Below are positions 49,329 to 62,104 of a stretch of 64,000 nt of DNA, one piece after another. Source of the DNA: Pyrocephalus nanus. Its lineage: Eukaryota > Chordata > Aves > Passeriformes > Tyrannidae. A model generated the notes under the pieces. It did no database searches. It was given only the letters and a program-made list of their open reading frames with translations, and was not told where the DNA came from. The stretch spans positions 3,997,501-4,061,500 of the forward strand of contig CM076277.1 of NCBI GenBank assembly GCA_038380795.1. Reading direction: 5' to 3'. The first letter of the stretch is position 1. Each line of letters begins with the position of its first letter. Made by a program: the position numbers and the translations under genes.

Positions 49329-49917
49329 GTGGGTGTTTTGTCTTTTCACAGTTTCCCCCCTCTCCTTCCTCCCCAGGCTTCCCTCATGCCTCTCTCATTC
49401 TCCTCTGATAATGGAGCTGCTGAAAGCCAGCGCTGACTAAAAGGCCAACTCAGCTGTTGATTCTGCCTTTCACAGTCTGCTTTTATAAATGCCTCAACCT
49501 CCTTGCCTCCTGCTGTTAACCTCCAGGAAGGATTGCTGCTGGCACTGTGCAGGGTTATTACCCTCTCAGCAGCGCTTCAGATGCCTCTGCAGCGCCGGAG
49601 CACAGCAGGATGTGGAGCTGGGTACTGAGGGAAGGTGGAGGAGGCTCCAGGTCTTCATCCTGCCCTCTCTTCCATGGTGAGCAAGGCCTGCTGGTAACTA
49701 CTGTAGGAGTGCCTGAACTGTCTTTAATGCTTGCAGGTGCATTTGTGCAGTTTCTGGGTCCAACCTCACTGCTCACATACATAATCCAGCTGTTGCTGCT
49801 GGGCTGGTTGTGCAGTGAAGGAATGAATCTGGTGCAGAAAGGAGTTCTGATTTAGTGAGGCTTTGCTAATGCAGGCAAGCAGGTCCTGCTGACAGAGCAG
49901 AGGATTTACAGAATTAC

Positions 49918-50165
49918 ACACAGAATCATTTAAGTTGGGAACGCTTTGACCAATCACCACTTTGTAAACTAGACCAGAGCACTGAGTACCACATCCAGTT
50001 GTTCCTTGGACACCTTCAGGGATGGGGACTCTACATCCTCCTTGGGCAGTCTGTTCCTGAACTTGACAACCCTCTTCATGAAGAAACTCTTCCTGATGTC
50101 CAACCTGAACTTCCTCTGGTGCAGCTTGAGGCCATTTCTTCTTGTCCTGTCTCTTGCTCCCTGAA
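49918..50165 (-). repeat. CR1 LINE 3'-end fragment
   Basis: Antisense CR1 of about 250 bp: acagaatcatttaagttggg, ttggacaccttcagggatgg, gggcagtctgttcctgaact, aagaaactcttcctgatgtc, tctggtgcagcttgaggcca and ttcttgtcctgtctcttgct. It starts about 590 bp after exon D. Frames at 49766-50265 are shadows of it. Confidence 0.87.
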
Positions 50166-53062
50166 AAAACCATTTCTGACTGACACTGAGCTGGGCCCTG
50201 CTCTTAATGATGAGATGCTGAACTGGGACACTCCCCTGCAGGTCAATCCCTGACTGTGGGAACATGACTTAGAGGTCTGTGCTTCGTTGCTCTCTTCCAT
50301 CGGGGTGAATTTGGACAGAATTAGCACAGGTGAACAAAGTTCCCTTCTGAGCTGGCACTGCCTTGTCTGTCACTGGCAGAAGTGTCAGTTGGCCGTTCAT
50401 CCTTCCCCTCATCCTGCCACTCCTCCTGCCAGGCTCCTCAGCTGAGAGCAGCAACTAGAATCACTTAGCAAAACAGTGGGTCCTGCTTTGCAGTGGTGTC
50501 CAGCAGGTATCCATTAACTCCCCGTGAGATCTTCAGGCTTTTACCTCCAGTGTTCACAGGAGACCTTTGAAGTTTTTTCCATGTCTGGTATTTTAAAAAC
50601 CTCTAGTTCCTTCTTTCCAAGTGACCTGGGCTTCTGTGCCTCACTGACAGGTTCTTAGTGCTTTTGAAGGATATATTCAGGAGCAAATTGCTCAGATGTA
50701 AACTGCTGGATTTAATGAAATATCCTACATTGCTTGGTGGTCCTGCCTCTGTCACAGCTTTCCTCCAAATTGCATTGACAGGCTCAGGAAAAAAGTCTCC
50801 TCTTTAAGACTTGCACCATCCATTCTCTAGTTTTTCTGAGTAATGTATTTCAAAGTTTCCCTTTCAATCTCTGGTACTCCATATGAGCAAATTTAGGAGC
50901 CTATTTTCTGAGTCCTTTAGGGATGTTTTTCTGCTGGAAAAGAGCAGTAAAATCACACAGCTCTGTTTTGTTTTATTTCTTTATATGGGGGAACATTTCT
51001 GTATCTCGTTTTACCACCTGCTGTCTTAACAGTGTTGCTATTTTGTCTTTTTATTGAAAAGTCTTGTGATTTTTCTCCAAGTCGATTTACTGCACTTTAA
51101 CTGCATTCAGTGAATAATGCCTTTGCCAGCAAATGCATCTGTATATAAAATTGGTAGAGATTTTTTATAAATTTTCACTCTGGTTTCTTTAATTGCATGG
51201 TAGCCTATTATACACATGTTTGCAGAGAGGGCAATATTTACATGCCACACCTAAGTGATAAAATTATTTCCTATTATCAGTCCATTTCCCTGACTTACAG
51301 ATGTGTATATGGAAACCACAAGGGGCAGGGGTAGTAAAGGGAGGGGGGAATTTTAGCTTTTTGTTAAATAGGACAGCCTGAGAATGTGGGAGTGCCTTCT
51401 TCTGTGTGACCGTCCAGATTGTTTGTAGCCTGGCCTTGACAAACCCAGTAATTCCAACCTTTCATTTTCCCAACTTATTCCCTTTTCTTCCAGTCTGTTC
51501 TGCACACTCCCATTCATGAGATTCTCTCAAAATACCATATTCAGAAGCAGGTAACATTCCCTCAGAGTAGGGAATGTCAGCAGCACCCAGCACATTACAG
51601 GAACAACATATTGTGAACTGCTTGGGACACTCTTTATTACACAAGAATGAGGTGGTGGTTTATCCTCTTCAGTTTTTTTTATTGTATTCAAGCCGAGCTC
51701 AAATACATGTCCTTTGTTTTTGTCTGGTCAGTTGTTCTACCTTTTGGTTACACAGTATTTATTTCTCTTTCACAAGTGGGGTATTTTCCGGTCATCTCTA
51801 ATAAACGTGATTAAAAAAATTTGCTTTAAAAGTCCAATACAAACTTAAGTGGCTTCGAGCCCCTTAAGGATGTGATGCCATCCTGTGTTCAGGTACTGAA
51901 GGCATTAAGACAAGCAGAGATTTAGGACCATGTCTGAGCACTCTCTCCTGTGGGGATGGTGAGTTGGAATGAGGTAGGGGTGTGACTCTAAGGTAGTATC
52001 TACACATAAGATAGTTAACTAGCTTTTTCTTGAGTTATTTCCTTCTGCTGTAGCACCGAGATGGAGGATGGTCTGCAGGAACATTTTTAGAGTAAGACTG
52101 TAGGATATTTAAAATAAGATTCATTGTATTTTTCATTCATCTGAAATGCAGGCACACCAACTCCAAAGTCACTTTCAGCATTAAGACGACTCTGATGCTC
52201 CCCAGTGCTCGTGATAAATAATTTAAATGTGGTTGTTTATAAAAGTAACGACCATGAACTCAGCATTGTTAATGATCTATGGATAACAGTGAAGACACTT
52301 TCATGTGAACTAATAGGATTAATATAAACTTAGATATTCTTTGATCTATTTTGTCCTGTTGCCAAAGGAGAGGTGAAGCCTCAGCAAGCAGAAATGTTCT
52401 CCCCTGTGGCACAGGCGTTTCACTGGTGCCTTTATTTTTCGTGGAATAACCTGCAGAGCTTGACTCCACACTGCCCTTTAAAAATAACTTTTAGATGTTC
52501 CTTTATCAATCTAAACCCCATGAATGGTGCTGTGATTGATTTGCTGAAGGCTGACATTCATCTATAATGCATTCACGAGAGGAAGGAAGAATGCAAGTGT
52601 TCTCAATCTTTCCTCCTCAACTCTTTCCTGAAAATCTCCAATGTGATTTTGAGGATATTTCTGCCTTTGAATGTGTTATTGTCAGGAGGGCTGAGTCAGT
52701 CCTTCATAGATTATTCACATATGACATCTTTAGACCTCTATTTGAGGCTTTATATCCCCCTCACTGCTTGGCAGTACCACTGTGAGGGGTTTTATCCACA
52801 CGACTTGTCCGCTGGGCTGGTTTTTGGGTGTTGGATATTTGCAAGTCCAGCTGGTTTATTAACACACGGTTGCTTCTATCAATCTACCTATACTACTATT
52901 ATGGAGAAAATCAAATTTCCAGAGCAGGTATTAGTTTTGAGGATCTCAGAGCTGGAATAAATGCTCCCCATCGGTGTGATTGCCTTGTCAGTGCCCTGCT
53001 CTGCGTGTTGGAGCTGTAGGACACTGTAGAAGGACGTAAGAGAACAGCCTGCAATTATATTT

Positions 53063-53077
53063 GGGGGGAGGGGGGGG
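53063..53077. repeat. G-rich tract
   Basis: A run of six G, one A and eight more G. It is a short low-complexity tract with possible G-quadruplex propensity on the + strand. Confidence 0.8.
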
Positions 53078-54869
53078 TTCAGACAGCAGAGAACTTTTTG
53101 TTGGAAAAAGATGGGTTTAATCTCCTTATCTTCCTGCAGTTCTCAGAGATGTGTCAGTAAATAATCTGGGGTGTTCTCTTCGTGCTGCCAGCACACAGGT
53201 ACAGGACAGTCTTTAGGCACCTGATCCCTGCACGGTGTTAAAGAGGCATAATATAGTTAGAACAATCTTATTTGACCTTTGCTCTTGCCTTTTTGCAGAT
53301 GTATTTTCTTTGGGTGGGGGAGAATGTATATATTTGATATTTTTATATATATATTTGCAGTGTAAGTGATCCCGGAGAAATATATTAATTCATAAGATCA
53401 TTTATTGTGAATGCATGCAGTGGTTGGACACTTGTAATCATTTCTGTGAGGAAGGATGGGTTATTTAATTAATATACATCTGAAAGGAGTGAAGTAAATC
53501 TAAATAAGAGAATGGAGGTTAAATATTAAAATAGAAGTATTGGGCAAAGGTCCAATAAATACTTTCATATCAACACTCAGCCAGGAGGGGAAATTAATTT
53601 ATGTGGACTGAGCCCCATGTACTCTTTAAGTGTCAACATCTGAGTCTTGGTCTTCTAGGCATGAAATAAAGGTAAGTTTTGATGTCTATGATGCTAAACA
53701 TGTTAAGAGAAAACATCTGTAGTGTTATTTAACAGAACACCTAAAATCAATATTTTTTTCTGGTTTTATGCTCAAGCTATTCTCCCAGGAAACAATCCTG
53801 AAGGATTTGATTGTACCTAAGTATTCCTACATTCAGTAACAAATGAAAAATTCCTGTGATGGAGGGCTGTGGTTTTGCTTCCATTTTATGTTGGAGAACT
53901 GAGATTTTGATTATCTAACACTTGCCTTTCATTTCTATCTGCAACAAAGCAGAAATTGGGAACGTGTGGAGCCACAGGCTATAAATTTAATTTTTTTTTT
54001 TTTTTAATGATTTTGGGCATCATCTTTTCATTCTCAGTTACTTTTCCTGCATCCCTCTCACTGGCATCCTTAGCCTGATTTTGCTTTTGCTGCACATTTC
54101 TTCTTTCCATCCTTACAAAGGAGTGGTTTGCAGGCCTAGTGACCTCGATTCCGTGGGGAGAAACTCTAAATTCACAATATTTGCTGAGGTTTTTGTTTTG
54201 TTTTGGAGCTGGTGGCTTTGGTGTAGAGATCTCTATCGCTGTGCAGGGAGCAGTGCTGTTCAGCTCACTGCTTTGCAGCCTCTCAGTGGCATCACATGAG
54301 CATGCCTCAGGCATTTGTGCTGATAATTAATTCATTAATGCCAAGAAAGGGTGGCAATTGCTTGTTCTTAAAACTCCCACGCAGCGTACCTTGTGTTCGA
54401 AAATAAAGACTGGAGTCAAGGAGCAGCAAAACAATAAAAGGGGGTTTAATGCTGAAATTGTCTTGCCTGGTTCTGAAAGTTGGATTGCCCTGATAGGCAT
54501 CTTCTCAGTACCTGGAAAATGAAATTCCTGGCCTGCCTTTTCTAAGCTCATATTCAAATGGCTGCATCACATGAGTGGGTTGATTGAGTACAGGGCAAAA
54601 TAGTCATCACATTAGATCTTTTAATTTTGTAGTATTTAATGAGGAATGAGATTATCAATCTAGGCTTCTGATATTATAAGCCTAATTATCTGTATTAATT
54701 AACATCTCCTATAATATACCTCAGGGATATTGTTCTGAAATCATTCAAGCTGGGTTTCTCTTGCCTGGCATTCAGCCTTCAATTTAGCTCAGGGTTTGAA
54801 GGTAAATGAGAGAGTTTCTTTCTTCTTAGAGAGAAACCAGATCTGCTTTTTCTTTAACCGTGTGCAAAT

Positions 54870-54934
54870 GTGAGAGAAAAAATGAGAATGAGAAAGAGGG
54901 AAAAGGAAAATGAGAAAGAAGGAAAATGAGAATT
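54870..54934. repeat. Purine (GA-rich) tract
   Basis: About 65 bp almost entirely A and G, built from degenerate gagaa/ggaaaatgaga units. It is a low-complexity polypurine stretch, and the frame on the reverse strand across it (54826-55017) is low-complexity only. Confidence 0.85.
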
Positions 54935-55127
54935 TGGGTGGAGTAATAGCAGCTGTGAGGATCAGCATGATGCTTGTTGTACCAAAAAAGAGCAGAATAG
55001 GGTTGCACAGGAAGCACTCACAGGTTTGACCTCATTGATGTGTCCCAGCTCTGGTGAGTTTGGCCAGAGCTGAGCCTGCACTTCCATTCCAGCTGGAGTT
55101 GTCAAGCTGTGGTATTAAATGGAGTCC

Positions 55128-55262
55128 TAGAATGGTTTAGGTTGGAAGGGACCTTAAACACCATCTAATTTCAACCCCCTGCCAGTGGCAGGGGCACCTT
55201 CCATTAGACCAGGTTGCTCCAATCCCTATCCAACCTGGCCTTGGACACTTCCAGGGATCATC
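55128..55262 (-). repeat. CR1 LINE 3'-end fragment
   Basis: Antisense CR1 of about 135 bp: tagaatggtttaggttggaa, gggaccttaaacaccatcta, cccctgccagtggcaggggc, ccaggttgctccaatcccta and ttggacacttccagggatca. It is abruptly truncated at its 5' side. Confidence 0.92.
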
Positions 55263-58200
55263 AATAATGACTTCAGTAGGACTGGAAATTATTCTGAATA
55301 TTAGAAGTGCTTTGCCTGTTGTGTCAGGAGATACAGGGATGCATCAGGATGCAGGTTGGCCACCATAAGTTTCAGGAAGGAATATTCATAGTCTTCCATG
55401 TACCACAGCATAATTTATTGAATGGGGGTTCCCAGGTTTTCTTAGTTCCCCCAAAGAGGCAGGTGTTAGTCCTAAAAAGTGAGGATAAAGGGCATTTGGG
55501 GTCAGTTGTTGCATCTGGTACAGGAAATGCATTTTCTTACCGGAACAGAAAACTGTTCAGCTGAGAACTGTGTCCCTTAAGAAGTCACGGAACTGCCTTT
55601 GGCCATTTATCAGCCATCAGAACCACAGCTGATCTTGGAGCCTGGGTGACCTGCTGTGTCTGTGACCATTCCACAGAGAGCTTTGGCAGTGGACAGAAAC
55701 AGGAGAGGAAAGCTCTAGAATTTGAGTATGTTTTCATGATAATATTTCAACAATCAAATTACAGATGCAGCCAATTCTTTTGTGTCAAGCAGCATTTTGT
55801 TAGTCCTACAGTGAGGCTTTTTTGCTAACACTTTTTATGTATGGCTGGAGGATACCGAGTGGGGGAAGGAATATTTTTGCATAAATCTTTTGTGCTGACC
55901 ATGTAATCTGTCAGAATTAATTCCAGCAATCAAAAGGTTAATGAAGTCTGAACTTTAAGCTGAGATTCACAAATGGATGGCCATTTTCTCACATCAAGCT
56001 GTCAAGCAGTAAGATGAGGGAGCAGGAGAAAATACCCACAGTTGCCAGTTTGAGGTTTTTCTTTTTCCCTGAGACATTTCTTTACCTCACAGCTCCCAGA
56101 GCCAACAGGCCCCTTCCTTGCTGTTGGAATTTTGTGAGGTGTAGTGCCAAGCCTGTGAGAACCCTTGGATGAGACCTTTCAGTGGGACAAGCTGAGCCTG
56201 CCTGCAGCTGCTCGGGGTTGGAGCAGCCCCCAGGAAGCACCTTGGCCCTTCTGGTGGAGCACCAAGGATGATTTACCTCATTGAAGAGGCTCCTTAAGGG
56301 ACTTTAAATGAGATGGGATGAGTGTGAGCACAAGTCCCTGGCAAGTGGCCACCCCTCAGGAGCAGAGCACAGGCTTCACCCAGCCAGCAGTCCCTCCATC
56401 AGGAGTGAGGATGATGAGTTCAGAGGACAAGTGGGCTCTTCTCTGCTCCATGTGGTGATGTTTACCCTCCCAGGTGCCCTTTGGTGTGTCTGTAATAACA
56501 CAGAAAGTCAATAGAAGGGAAGATGACTCAGCTCTGCTTTGTTGTTGCAGACTAAGGCATTTCAGGATTTAATTATACTACAGGTATATAAATTCCGGAA
56601 ACATGTTAATGCTCCCGTGATTAAAATTATAGAGGGGCTAATTGAAAAAGCATAAACCGAATTGAAGAATTCTTAATTATAGTTTGCTTTGAGGTGTTAA
56701 TTTCCTCCATAATGAATGCATAATTTCTTGGAACTAGGAAAGGGGGTTGCTGCACCAGGGCGTGGGCTGCAGATGGAATGAAGGGATGATCATAAATGCA
56801 GCCAGACAATCCTCAGGAGTGAACCTCTGCAGCCATGATGTTATTCTGCCTCTCTGTGACTTCAGTTTTCCTTGCACAGCGCTTTTCCAAAGCAAGAGGC
56901 AGACCTGGGAATGGTGAAGGATTTGCTTCCTGTGCAAAAGGAAGGGGAAATACCGGTGTAATTAATAGTAGTCAAAAGGTGCAAAAGAGGGAGGCGAGGA
57001 GAGAGGCAGAGCGTGGAGTGTTTCTGGTGGGAAGGTCAAACAGCAGCACAGAAGAGGAGGCAGTGCTGATTTCCCTTTTCACCCACCTTGACAGATCCCT
57101 AAGGAACTGCAGGAGCTGATGTTGATGCAGGTTGAGGGGTTTTTTTCTGCCAAAGCATATATCCTATATGTAATGTTTTCTCTTGTGTAAAAAGTCTGCT
57201 TAGTTTTGAAGGGACTTGGTGAACTACAGGATCATCAGATACAATCTCCCAAAGTTTAAATCCATTCCCACTCTGGTGGGGGTAGGAGGTGTGTTTGGAT
57301 GATGACAGACCAGCTGTGAATTGCTGCAGAGAATCCTTGTCCTTGGGACTTTCCCATTCCCCTTTCTCCATCCTGTTTCTCTTGGTGTTTGTGGTGAAGG
57401 TGCCATTTCTGAGCTCTGTCTGGTGTCAGAAACATGATCACTTTGCACTTTCTGAAAAGGAAAAAGTGCCCAGAAAAGGTGTAAAGAAGCTGGTGGATAC
57501 TCCTGCAGCTTCAGGTGCTGCAGGTCTGTGTTCCCCTTCCCCAGGAGAGCTCATCATCAGTGCACATTGATGACAGCACTGAAAGTGCTGACTGTTATGG
57601 GCCTTGTCTGGGAGTGAAATTTATCTGAAGGTTGGAAACAGAGCAGGTTCCCTCTTTCTTCTTTGTGTTTTTCTTAGCTTTTTAATTAAAAAAAAAATAA
57701 ACAAGACATGACACCAACAAAAAGATTTTTTAAGTGTTCTCTCTTAAGAAAGACATCACATTCTTCTGTGTGGGTTTTCCCTGCACAGTCTTGTAGCTGT
57801 GGTTGTGGAAAAGGCAGAGGAAGCTTCGAATTCCCAACTAGATTATCTCTGCATCCAAATGGACCTAATTTCATGGAAGCCATTGGAAACACCCAAATTA
57901 ATTCAGACTGAGAATATATGCAAAGGCACCCATCCTCTTGTCCAAGCCACTGCTTTTATGAAGGACGTGGCTGAAGGTGCTGGACAGTCCCAGAAGGAGT
58001 CTGTCCTTCTCATCCTGCAGGTTGCTCTTTTGGGTTCTTCTTGTCCCTGAAACATCCTCCTGGTGTTAAACAAGCACTTGCTGAGGATGAGACAAGTCCT
58101 CAGTCAGCAGTGCCTGTTTAATGTGAAGCAACATCAACAAAAAAGAGGTTGGGTCGGTTTTTTTTTCTGTGTAGGTTAAACAGATGGCAGGTGGCTCAGG

Positions 58201-58946
58201 AGGGAAAAAACACCTCCAAAGCCACTAACATTAGCTCCTGTTGCAGGGAAAGCTGTATCTGTCTGCACTCATTATCTTTAATCTGCCAGCACGAAATAGC
58301 GCTGAACTGGAGAGACAGAGATTGGGCCAGTTCCACTGGGGAACAGCTATTATGGCTAATCTGGGTTGCAAGCCAGGTCAGGCTTATGGAGATGGTTGAG
58401 ATAATGGAACACAGAGCTTTCAAATGCCCTCTGGTTCTTTATACTTTTTTTTTTCCTAATTTTTATTTCCCAGAAGATTAAATAGAGAATTTAAAGTATT
58501 TAAGAGAATGATGCATGTCTAATACAAGCAAACAGATGCAGTAGCAGCGTTGTGGTGGGGTGGAAAGGAGGTAATTTTGTGAGTATGGACAACATCTTTT
58601 ATTAGGCCAAATGATACAGCTGGGAAAAATGGCCATTTAAGTACACAAATCCTTCTTTATGTTCAGTGAATACTGACTGAGCACAGTTGTCTTTTTGACA
58701 ACTACTTAGGTTTTGGGTGTGTTACCACATTTCTGTTGGCTGTGGACAGGTGCTGTGATGGTCTAGATGGTCTGAGGGAATTTACATTTTTAGTTATCTT
58801 TCTGTAGCTGTCTTTCCTTGGAAAGATGAGGCCTCTTCACCACGGTGGGTGGAACATTTTGAAGTTGGAAGCACTGCTTTTAGCAGATGTATTTATGTGT
58901 AGGTACACATGGATGTGCACACACAGATGTTTAGATGCACACATGC

Positions 58947-59055
58947 AGAATCACAGAATGGTTTGGGTTGGAAGACACCTTAAAGTTCATCTCATTCCAA
59001 CCCCCCTTTCATGGGCAGGGACACCTTCCACCAGCCCAGGTTGCTCAGAGCTCCA
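58947..59055 (-). repeat. CR1 LINE 3'-end fragment, short
   Basis: Antisense CR1 of about 109 bp: agaatcacagaatggtttgg, gttggaagacaccttaaagt, catgggcagggacaccttcc and accagcccaggttgctcaga. The frame at 58826-59119 crosses it and is not a gene. Confidence 0.92.
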
Positions 59056-59597
59056 TTATTTAAACTATAATTGTACCTCCTTACTGGCACAGCGTTGTTA
59101 CTGGTTCATGGGAGTTTGACAATCTTGCACCTTTTGTGTGGTGCAGTTTTATGCCAGAGACAGTCCCAGAGCTCCTCCTTCCCAGCACTGTCTGCTCCTC
59201 CCTCATCACTGCAGGTCACATCACAAGTGATGCCCAGGAGTAACATTCTTGTCTTTTATTTTTCCCTTTCTGAAAGGCTTTGTAGGAGTCACACATGCTC
59301 AGCCTGGATGCTCCAGACTCCATTAGGCAGGGCATATTGGCTGGTGGGTGGATGTAGGAATACTGGGCCAGAAAGTGGAGATTTGTTTGTACATAATGGA
59401 TGTTGTGATGCCAGTCAAGTCACTCACTGCATGTTCTCCGTGCCAGCATTTATGTACCTGGAATGGTGGGATAATGATGTATTGCACCCCAGGGGTCTGT
59501 CAGAATGTAAGTCTATCCACCCACAGCCTGAGGCCATGGGACATTATATTTGACATTACACTCTCACTTCTTTTACTAAAAAAATAATCATCTGACC

Positions 59598-59669
59598 ACC
59601 ACCACCAAAAAAACCCCCAACCAAAACAAAACCCCCAAACAATCCACAAACAAACAAACAAAAAACCCC
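59598..59669. repeat. A/C-rich low-complexity tract
   Basis: About 70 bp of almost only A and C, with cca and caaa units and C runs of four to five. Simple repeat. Its complement is a T/G tract. Confidence 0.88.
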
Positions 59670-61787
59670 ACTACCTTCTAACATAGCTCTCATTTTTTAG
59701 CCAGTGGTGGGAATTGTATGTGGTGCTGCATTAAGACTGCAAAGAAATTTTCAGACAAAGTATTCTGGCCAAAGATAAGCATTTGATATAGTGACATTGG
59801 CAGGATGCTTTGCTGCAAATACAAATATTTTGTTTGGTTTTGCTGTTTGTTTTTTTTTTTTAAGCTTGACAGTGCATGTCACCTTCAATAGATGCCTCTG
59901 TCTGTCCCACAGGTAGCTCATCACAGCCACTGGACACAGCACCATCTCTCTCTTCTGTTCAGGGAGCACACAGTCATTAAACTCCTTTACTTTCTCTGGG
60001 GCCCGTTTCAATCACTGTAGAAATTTCACAAAGCTTGAAATTTTGGTGATACGAGAATGCCCCTGTGAGAACTCTGACTCCAAACAGTGCTGCCCAAGTG
60101 TGAAATTGTGACCTTTTGTTTCTTGGATTTACTTGGAAGTAAATCTGGAGTATTGAGCTGAACATGAGAGTGGAAGAAAATGTGAAGACACTCTTCTTGA
60201 TTATTAAATGGATTTCATTATTATTGGCTCTATCTCAGCAGCTTTTTTTCATAGCAGTGGCAGTAATTACCATCTTTTCTTTCTGTGCCATTTTTTACAA
60301 ATTTGGCTGACTATTTTTTTGGTATTCTTCAACTTCTGTGAATGCAGTGTAAGAGTTGTTTAATTTAAATGAATGTTATAAGAACACGCAAAAATAACTT
60401 CAAAATGAAGGCTCTGGTGTGAATAACTTTGCAATATGAGAGACTATTTCCTCAAGTAGCATCACTATTAGAGGCTTTATTTTTGTGAATGCTCTGCAGA
60501 TGTGAGCAAGCTGATTGATAACACAGCAGCCCAGTATTCATAATGGGCAAGTTTTTGAGTCTTTGAAGTAGCCAAGCATGTTCTAGAAGATGACATCATA
60601 GAACAATCTCCTTTTTGTGCCTCTTCTCAGCATAAAACTGTTCACTGAAAGCAAACCTTCACTTCAGCATGTTGTATTCTGCATGAAGCTGCTCTAGAGT
60701 GAAATGGAAATAGTAGCAATCTTATTGCTTTTAGTGAGTTTGGAATCAGTTCTTAAATAGAGAGAGAAAAACAGTGCTCTGGGTGCTGTCTGTACATCCT
60801 GGGTGGCTGTGAAATGCAGTTCATTACATTTTGTAGATCAGTTTTCAGAGCTTCTGGTTAAAGGTGCTCTTGGAGGTACTAAGGGTGACATTTTTGAACG
60901 TGTGAAGTCAGTAACTCAGTTCTCAGGAATATACTGGCACCTGTTTGAACCCAGAAAACATTATGAACTTGGAAACTGCCCGTGGACTGGTTTCCTGGAT
61001 GCCTAAATGTTTGATTATGGGATTACAGGAGATGCCTGGCCAGGAAATACTCACCCTGGTAGCCAAAGGAAAGCAGTGCTGTGTTGTATGCTCAGAGCCA
61101 GCGAGTCTCTGCATCAGGCTTTATGGCAGTTATCCTTTAGTACTTGTAAATTTTAGTAGAATTTATATTATGTAAAGCTTTCTTGGACTTCGGTGGGGTT
61201 TTGTTGATTTTTTTCCAAAATCCTCTGTATGCAGGTTCATGGGAGGGCTGGAGGTACATTGTGAGAAGGATCTCACTTACAATTTAGTTTACAGTTTTTT
61301 AGGATAAGCTATATAGTGTACCTTTCTTCAAATTTCCCATTATTGTATTTCTTATTTTCTGTGTGGTAGAATTCAGGCTTTTATTTTGATATCTCTAAGA
61401 AAGAGAAAATAAAAATGCTACTCCCCTGTCTCAGTTTGCATCACTGAAACCAGCTTGGCCATAAAACAAGCATATGCACATTCAATAGCTAATGTGAATT
61501 CTAAATGTGGGTGTCAGGCAACCCATCAAATCTTCTCCCATTCCAGGATCCTGGGAGAGGGCTCCATACTGTCAGAATAAACATGATGGACCTTCATGGA
61601 TATAGACAAACATTGGCTCAACCAAATTTAACAGGATCATAAGTTAAAAGGAAAACCAAATGATAAAAAAGCTGGTGTTAAGTATCTGTAGCCTGGATTC
61701 TGTGGCTTAACTGTTAAATTAAAAAAAAAAATTGGCTCTCAAAAAAAAAAAAAATAAAAAGGGTGGGTGGTATCAGGGCTGTGGTGG

Positions 61788-62104
61788 TGTGGCCTCGCCT
61801 CGAGTGCTGGGGGCAGTTTTGGGTGCCACAACATGAGAAAGATCTAAAGGTATTAAAGAGTATGAAAAGGAGGCTGCTGAGATGGTGAAGGGTCGGGAGG
61901 GGAAGCCTCATGAGGAGCAGCTGAGGGCACTTGGTGTGTTCAAATTGAGGTCATCAGCAGGGTCTGCAGCTCCTCCCAAGGGGCAGGTGCTGATCTCGGC
62001 TCTCGGTGATCAACAGCAGGACGTGAGGGAATGGCTGGAGCTGTGTCAGGAGAGTGCCAGGTTGGATCTCTGGAAAAGGTTGTTCCCCCAGGGGGTGATT
62101 GGCA
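61788..62104 (+). repeat. CR1 LINE fragment, more 5' portion
   Basis: Sense CR1 of about 315 bp that begins further upstream in the element than most copies here. It runs ggcctcgcctcgagtgctgg, gatggtgaagggtcgggagg, then a diverged gaggagcagctgagggcact. After that come aacagcaggacgtgagggaa and ggttgttcccccagggggtg. It follows an A-rich stretch (61741-61759). It stops before the usual 3' end, so it is cut at both sides or diverged. Confidence 0.78.

Noticed and set aside
59071..59553. 160-residue open frame on the + strand
   Set aside because: It is single-exon, matches no known domain and sits in intronic sequence after a CR1. I cannot support it as a gene.
59614..59669. G-quadruplex on the reverse strand of the A/C-rich tract
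   Set aside because: Only three G runs of four or more on the reverse strand, with the last one about 30 bases away, so the classical four-run pattern is not met.
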